Shown here: positions 5,153 to 7,391 of the stretch, one piece after another
Position numbering within the stretch: position 1 is the first letter of the stretch
Layout: the number at the start of each line of letters is the position of its first letter
Assembly (NCBI GenBank): GCA_023423775.1
Contig: JAFAEZ010000070.1
Span: 1 to 7,391 of the forward strand
Direction: 5' to 3'
From: Pseudomonadota bacterium
Lineage (GTDB): Bacteria; Pseudomonadota; Alphaproteobacteria; Sphingomonadales; Sphingomonadaceae
DNA: 7,391 bases
The notes under the pieces: generated by a model
Told to the model about the DNA's origin: nothing
Seen by the model: only the letters and a program-made list of their open reading frames with translations
Database searches by the model: none
Translations under genes and position numbers: made by a program

Positions 5153-6766
5153 TTGAACGGATTGCGTAATTTTGCCGCCCAGCTCGGGACAAAGCGGCTG
5201 CTGATCATGGGCGGCGTCGCGGTGACGCTGCTGGCCGTGCTGGCGGCGGTGTCGCTCCGCGGCCCGAGCAGCCAGATGGGCTATCTCTATACCGATCTCG
5301 ATCCGGCTGCCGCGCAGTCGATCACCGAGAAGCTCAAGGCGCAGAACGTCCCCTTCCAGATTTCGGCCGACGGCACCGGCGTGCTGGCGCCGCAAGACAA
5401 GCTCGCCGAGCTCCGCATGGGCATGGCCTCCGAGCAGCTCGGCGGCAAGATCGGCTATGAAGTGCTCGACCAGGAGGAGCCGTTCGGCGTCTCCTCCTCG
5501 CGCGCCAAGATGAACGAGACGCGCGCCATCGAGGGCGAGCTCTCGCGCTCGATCGAGAGCCTGCAGAGCGTCGCCAAGGCGCGCGTCCATATCGTGATGC
5601 CGGAGCGCGCGATGTTCGCCGCCGAGGCGCGCAAGGCGACCGCGGCCGTCACCGTGAAGACCCGTGGCGCCTTGCCCGGGGAGTCGGTGCAGGCGATCCG
5701 CTATCTCGTCGCGTCCTCGGTGCCCGAACTTTCGCCGGAAAGCGTGTCGATCGTCGATCAGACGGGCGCGTTGCTGGCGCGGGCGGGCGAGGGCGGCGGC
5801 GCGAGCTCCAGCGAGATCGAGCAGCGCCAGGCGGCCGTCGAAGCGCGGCTGCGCTCGCAGATCGAAGCGATGATCGAACCGATCGTTGGCGTCGGCAAGG
5901 TCCGTGCCGAGGTGTCGGCGGTGATCGACCGCGAGCAGACGCGCGAGGAAGCCAACATCTTCGATCCCGACACTCAGGTGATCAAGCACCAGGTGTCGGT
6001 CGAATCCAACGATCAGAACCAGGAGCAGGATGCGGCCGACGACGGCGTGACCGTGGCTGCCCAGCTTCCCGAGAACCAGGGCCAGCCCGCGGGCGGCGGC
6101 GGCGACACGCGCCAGTCGACCAAGGCGGAATCGTCGGAAGACATCACCTACGAGAATAGCAGCCGGCAGAGCGTCACCGTGCGCACGCCGGGCAAGATCA
6201 ACCGCCTGACCGTGGCCGTGCTGGTCGACGGCGGCGCCAAGGGCGTGCCGGATTCGCAGCTGAAGCGGCTCAACCGCTTGGTCGAGAATGCGGTCGGCTT
6301 CGATGCCGAGCGGGGCGACAGCGTCGTCGTCGAGAGCATGGCTTTCGCCGCGCCGGAGGATCCGGGCGCCGACGCCGGCTTCCTCGGCGGCCTGACGATG
6401 GACCACGTCTTCGACTTGTTGAAGATCCTGGTGATCGCCGGGGTAGGCCTGATGGCCATGCGGATGCTGCGCGATCGCGAGCGCCGCCGCTCCACCGACA
6501 TGGCCGAAGTGCCCGAGGCGCAGCCCGCGCTGCCGCCGGCACAGGATCCGGAGATGCTCGCTCTGGCCTCGCGCGCGGCCGACGGCGACGAGGAGGCGAT
6601 GCGCCAGCTCGAGGCGCGCAACGACGCGGTCTCGATCGACCAGGAAATCGCGCTCGCGCAGGTCGACGGGCGGATCAAGATGTCGGCGCTGAAGCGCATC
6701 GGCGAGGCAGTCAAGGGCAGCCCGGGTGAATCGGCTTCGGTCGTCCGGCAGTGGATGAATTCATGA
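5153..6766 (+). CDS. fliF: Flagellar MS-ring protein FliF
   Basis: FliF forms the inner-membrane MS ring, the base on which the rod, export gate and C-ring are built. The 537-residue product matches family length (E. coli 552). Visible parts: a first membrane helix (about 16-36), the YscJ/FliF ring domain (about 42-210, containing GYLYTDLDP and ARVHIVMPE), the second ring-building region with a Gly/Gln-rich loop (about 295-335), a second membrane helix (about 418-438), and a cytoplasmic tail. The tail ends in a FliG-binding segment (about 498-536, IALAQVDGRIKMSALKRIGE to VRQWMN). I chose the TTG at 5153 because it gives the typical M-NGLRNF opening and has GGGG 6 nt upstream. A GTG at 5141 would add four residues but lacks a ribosome-binding site. 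The stop overlaps a possible fliN ATG in ATGA. fliF is separated from fliG by fliH and a promoter region. Confidence 0.95.
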   Translation: MNGLRNFAAQLGTKRLLIMGGVAVTLLAVLAAVSLRGPSSQMGYLYTDLDPAAAQSITEKLKAQNVPFQISADGTGVLAPQDKLAELRMGMASEQLGGKIGYEVLDQEEPFGVSSSRAKMNETRAIEGELSRSIESLQSVAKARVHIVMPERAMFAAEARKATAAVTVKTRGALPGESVQAIRYLVASSVPELSPESVSIVDQTGALLARAGEGGGASSSEIEQRQAAVEARLRSQIEAMIEPIVGVGKVRAEVSAVIDREQTREEANIFDPDTQVIKHQVSVESNDQNQEQDAADDGVTVAAQLPENQGQPAGGGGDTRQSTKAESSEDITYENSSRQSVTVRTPGKINRLTVAVLVDGGAKGVPDSQLKRLNRLVENAVGFDAERGDSVVVESMAFAAPEDPGADAGFLGGLTMDHVFDLLKILVIAGVGLMAMRMLRDRERRRSTDMAEVPEAQPALPPAQDPEMLALASRAADGDEEAMRQLEARNDAVSIDQEIALAQVDGRIKMSALKRIGEAVKGSPGESASVVRQWMNS

Positions 6767-6767
6767 T

Positions 6768-6775
6768 GGAGAAGG
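6768..6775 (+). promoter_or_regulatory. Ribosome-binding site that decides the fliN start
   Basis: GGAGAAGG lies just before the ATG at 6778 (GGAG is 6 nt away). Earlier in-frame starts at 6751 (GTG), 6763 (ATG, overlapping the fliF stop) and 6766 have weaker sites. The 6763 ATGA overlap remains a plausible coupled start. Confidence 0.55.
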
Positions 6776-6777
6776 TG

Positions 6778-7149
6778 ATGAGCGACGACGTTGCGCCGCG
6801 CCAATTGGTGCCGGCCGAGCTCGACGAGCAGGGCAGCGGCGCGGAAGGCAGCCAGGCCGAAGAGGGCTGGTCGACGATGGGCATCGAAGGCCCGGTTGAT
6901 GCCGGCGCGAGCGGCCTCGAGGCCGTGTTCGACGTGCCGGTCAAGGTCCAGGCGGTCCTCGGCCGTTCGCGGATGGATATTGGCGAGCTGATGCGGCTGC
7001 GGCCCGGCGATGTGGTCGAGCTCGATCGTCGCGTCGGGGAACCCGTCGACATCTTCGTCAACAACAGGCTGATTGCCCGCGGCGAAGTCGTGCTGATCGA
7101 CAACGCACTGGGCGTGACGCTGACCGAAATCGTTCGCCAGGACCGGTGA
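6778..7149 (+). CDS. fliN: Flagellar motor switch protein FliN
   Basis: FliN builds the lower C-ring with FliM, takes part in rotation switching and docks FliH for export. From the ATG at 6778 it has 123 residues (E. coli 137); a start at 6763 would add five. The first 45 or so residues are acidic, Gly/Ser-rich and probably disordered. The SpoA (surface presentation of antigens) domain fills about 48-118, with VFDVPVKVQAVLGRSRM, LMRLRPGDVVELDR, VDIFVNNRLIARGEV and LGVTLTEIV, the standard FliN pattern. It lies immediately after fliF and overlaps the next gene by one base (TGATG), consistent with one tightly coupled fliF-fliN-flbD message. FliM is not in this window. Confidence 0.95.
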   Translation: MSDDVAPRQLVPAELDEQGSGAEGSQAEEGWSTMGIEGPVDAGASGLEAVFDVPVKVQAVLGRSRMDIGELMRLRPGDVVELDRRVGEPVDIFVNNRLIARGEVVLIDNALGVTLTEIVRQDR

Positions 7150-7391
7150 TGGAGTTCGGCTCGCCCTCGGTCCGCATGCTGCTCGTCGGCGCCGCCGGCA
7201 GCGAGTTCCAGCTCGCCGCCGCCATGGCGCGCGAGAGCGGCGCGGAAGTCGTGATCGTCGACAGCCTGGAGGCGGCGGTGGGCCATTTGCGCCAGCGCCG
7301 CAGCAACAGCGTCATGATCGACGTCTGCTTCGACGTTCCGGCCTTCCTGGAACAGCTCCGCGCCGAGAAGATCGCGGTGCCGGTGCTGGCC
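7149..7391 (+). CDS. flbD: FlbD-like sigma-54 flagellar regulator, N-terminal part (runs off the edge)
   Basis: An open frame starts at the ATG overlapping the fliN stop (TGATG) and continues 81 codons to the window edge without a stop. The N-terminus, VRMLLVGAAGSEFQLAAAMA and onward, resembles the receiver-like domain of FlbD, the sigma-54 activator of late flagellar genes in Caulobacter, which also represses fliF there. Asp58 in MIDVCFD is at the usual phosphoacceptor position. The acidic pair normally near the end of the first strand is replaced by Gly-Ala in LLVGAAG, so this is an atypical receiver. Position directly after fliN matches Caulobacter. The AAA+ and helix-turn-helix domains expected downstream are outside the window, so the name rests on this segment and on context. 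Confidence 0.75.
   Translation, partial: MEFGSPSVRMLLVGAAGSEFQLAAAMARESGAEVVIVDSLEAAVGHLRQRRSNSVMIDVCFDVPAFLEQLRAEKIAVPVLA

Noticed and set aside
5099..6406. A 435-codon open frame on the - strand across fliF
   Set aside because: It is rich in His, Arg, Leu and Asp, has no family resemblance and is opposite the certain fliF gene.

Overview
The window is a high-GC stretch of a flagellar gene cluster, most likely from an alphaproteobacterium. A Sphingomonas-like (Sphingomonadales) origin is my best guess. The grounds are high GC with strong G/C third-position bias, a FlbD-type regulator next to fliN, and a long FlaEY-type protein. FlbD and FlaEY are known to me mainly from Caulobacter and its relatives. 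I ran no search, so the taxonomy is inference.

Layout: a compact hairpin-plus-T-tract near the left edge (11-31) points rightward, as if ending a gene that lies off the window. Reading leftward are flgB (50-472, proximal rod protein) and, upstream of it, a 908-residue FlaEY-like gene (483-3209). They are separated by 10 bp and the flgB ribosome-binding site overlaps the flaEY stop, so they look like one transcript. A 98-bp divergent control region (3210-3307) separates this arm from the rightward arm. The rightward arm is fliG (3308-4342), fliH (4377-5027), a second control region of about 125 bp (5028-5152), fliF (5153-6766), fliN (6778-7149) and the first 81 codons of an flbD-like regulator running off the right edge (7149-7391).

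Functionally, the rightward arm encodes the MS ring (FliF), two switch/C-ring proteins (FliG, FliN), the export-ATPase regulator/stator (FliH) and a candidate sigma-54 activator of later flagellar genes (FlbD). The leftward arm encodes a rod subunit and a protein implicated in flagellin or filament regulation. The order fliG-fliH-[promoter]-fliF-fliN-flbD differs from the Caulobacter order I know, fliF-fliG-flbE(fliH)-fliN-flbD, in that fliF sits behind its own control region. No gene-free stretch exceeds 300 bases. I see no RNA gene, mobile element, CRISPR array or phage signature. I did not find a new multi-gene system. The points most worth a second look are the FlaEY architecture and the fliF leader, which has a flanked TATAAT box, a small leader ORF and a hairpin over the ribosome-binding site.
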